Notes under the pieces: generated by a model | Databases searched by the model: none | The model's input: the letters and a program-made list of their open reading frames with translations, nothing else | What the model was told of the DNA's origin: nothing | Position numbers and translations under genes: made by a program | Shown here: positions 63,494 to 64,000 of the stretch, in pieces | Position numbering within the stretch: the stretch's first letter is position 1 | Layout: every line of letters starts with the position of its first letter | DNA from: Spirosoma montaniterrae | Lineage (GTDB): Bacteria > Bacteroidota > Bacteroidia > Cytophagales > Spirosomataceae | Reading direction: 5' to 3' | Assembly: GCF_001988955.1 (NCBI RefSeq) | Contig: NZ_CP014263.1 | Coordinates: forward strand, 434,001 to 498,000 | DNA: 64,000 bases

Positions 63494-64000
63494 ACGGGTT
63501 TTGCAGGCGGAACAAGCAGCCGATACAACGACCGAAACCCACGCCCGATGACCGACAAAAAGCCGAGTTCTTTGGGCACGTAAACCATACGATTGCCGAC
63601 CAGAAAAGTGCTGGGTACAAAAATCCGGCTCACAACGAACGTGCGTAGGGCGCGCAGTTGCCGGGTGAAGCGGGTTTGCGCATTCAGAAAAAAAAATAGT
63701 TTGACAAGTACAAGACGGCTAAGCGATACCGGCGGATTGTCCCATCGGCGTTCGCAGGCGGTTGCCATGACCTGTATACGTTCGTGTCGAACATCGGTTA
63801 GCAGGGCGTCGGGCAGCGTGAGCGACCAATAGCGTTGGCAGAGGTTTAGCCCAGTCAGAAATACGCGGTCAATGTCGTGTTGGCGTAGTTCGTTCAGGAG
63901 CCAAAACCAGTTGAGATCGGTTTTCTGAAGCAGAAAATACAGATCGTTCAGATAAAAAATATGCTGCCAGACGTTGTTGACGCCGTGATGAACCACCAGC
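63490..64000 (-). CDS. NTP_transf_5 (nucleotidyltransferase family) protein, N-terminus outside window
   Basis: The visible 170 residues are the C-terminal half of a protein of the nucleotidyltransferase family pfam NTP_transf_5. The segment HGVNNVWQHIFYLNDLYFLL followed by DLNWFWLLNELRQHDIDRVF and LTLPDALL is the characteristic block; it ends GRGFRSLYRLLVPPAKPV. The frame stays open to the window edge, so the start lies beyond 64000. Such proteins are often encoded in lasso-peptide and related clusters beside the AsnB homologue, where their role is modification or maturation. It converges with the synthetase gene with a 4-bp overlap. Confidence 0.82.
   Translation of the reverse strand, partial: LVVHHGVNNVWQHIFYLNDLYFLLQKTDLNWFWLLNELRQHDIDRVFLTGLNLCQRYWSLTLPDALLTDVRHERIQVMATACERRWDNPPVSLSRLVLVKLFFFLNAQTRFTRQLRALRTFVVSRIFVPSTFLVGNRMVYVPKELGFLSVIGRGFRSLYRLLVPPAKPV

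Overview
The window looks like the chromosome of a Bacteroidota bacterium, most probably a Cytophagales member close to Spirosoma. This is an inference from gene content: three SusC/SusD outer-membrane pairs, ECF sigma/FecR control units, type IX secretion parts (PorX, a PorU-like sortase, cargo with C-terminal sorting domains), a DUF721 protein, and many Tat-exported oxidoreductases. GC content is moderate (a little over 50% by eye), with AT-rich islands near 37.3-38.3 kb and 51.2-51.6 kb.

Layout. 0-6 kb (minus): ECF sigma -> FecR -> STN-containing SusC -> SusD (cut by the window start). 6-15 kb: a heme-binding CxxCH dehydrogenase-like protein with a hydroxypyruvate-isomerase-like enzyme, a divergent GH30 glycosidase, and a minus operon of ankyrin protein, GH28 polygalacturonase-like enzyme and Gfo/Idh oxidoreductase. 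15-19 kb: DUF721 gene, then a SAM riboswitch with a tiny Cys-rich ORF leading into metY-metX, and a broken lipoprotein gene antisense to the metX end. 19-36 kb: a large sugar locus with two Gfo/Idh oxidoreductases, MFS transporter, NagA, NagB-like, LacI regulator, SusC, SusD, Tat-type DegT aminotransferase, ceramidase-like hydrolase, beta-propeller protein and DUF1080 hydrolase. Four copies of one perfect 14-bp palindrome sit in front of its transcription units. 36.1-37.3 kb: an intact-looking IS4-family element with 15-bp inverted repeats and a 9-bp target duplication. 37.7-39.8 kb: an AraC-type regulator, an ice-binding-like T9SS cargo protein, and a 46-residue ORF with a lasso-type RiPP leader motif, followed by a 26-bp-stem hairpin. 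40-48 kb: a second sigma/FecR/SusC/SusD unit ending in a UxuA-like enzyme. 48-51 kb (minus): LysM protein, small membrane protein, TIGR02757 protein, aldose 1-epimerase. 51.6-61.5 kb: lipoprotein, M4 metalloprotease (T9SS cargo), PorX, a small toxin-antitoxin-like pair, a PorU-like gene split by a frameshift, and a lipoprotein. 61.5-64 kb: an asparagine-synthetase homologue lacking the glutaminase Cys2 and a truncated NTP_transf_5 gene, resembling the edge of a lasso-peptide or related RiPP cluster.

How the genes work together. The 19-36 kb locus reads as one regulon for an amino-sugar-containing glycan. SusCD would import it, exported Gfo/Idh, DUF1080 and ceramidase-like enzymes would process it, the MFS carrier would take up the sugar, and NagA/NagB would feed it to glycolysis, with the LacI protein the likely reader of the four palindromes. 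The other two SusCD pairs carry STN domains and are wired to sigma/anti-sigma signalling instead. The best candidates for an undescribed system are this regulon and the lasso-like precursor at 39.6 kb together with the Cys-less synthetase at 61.5 kb. Their functional link is only a hypothesis.
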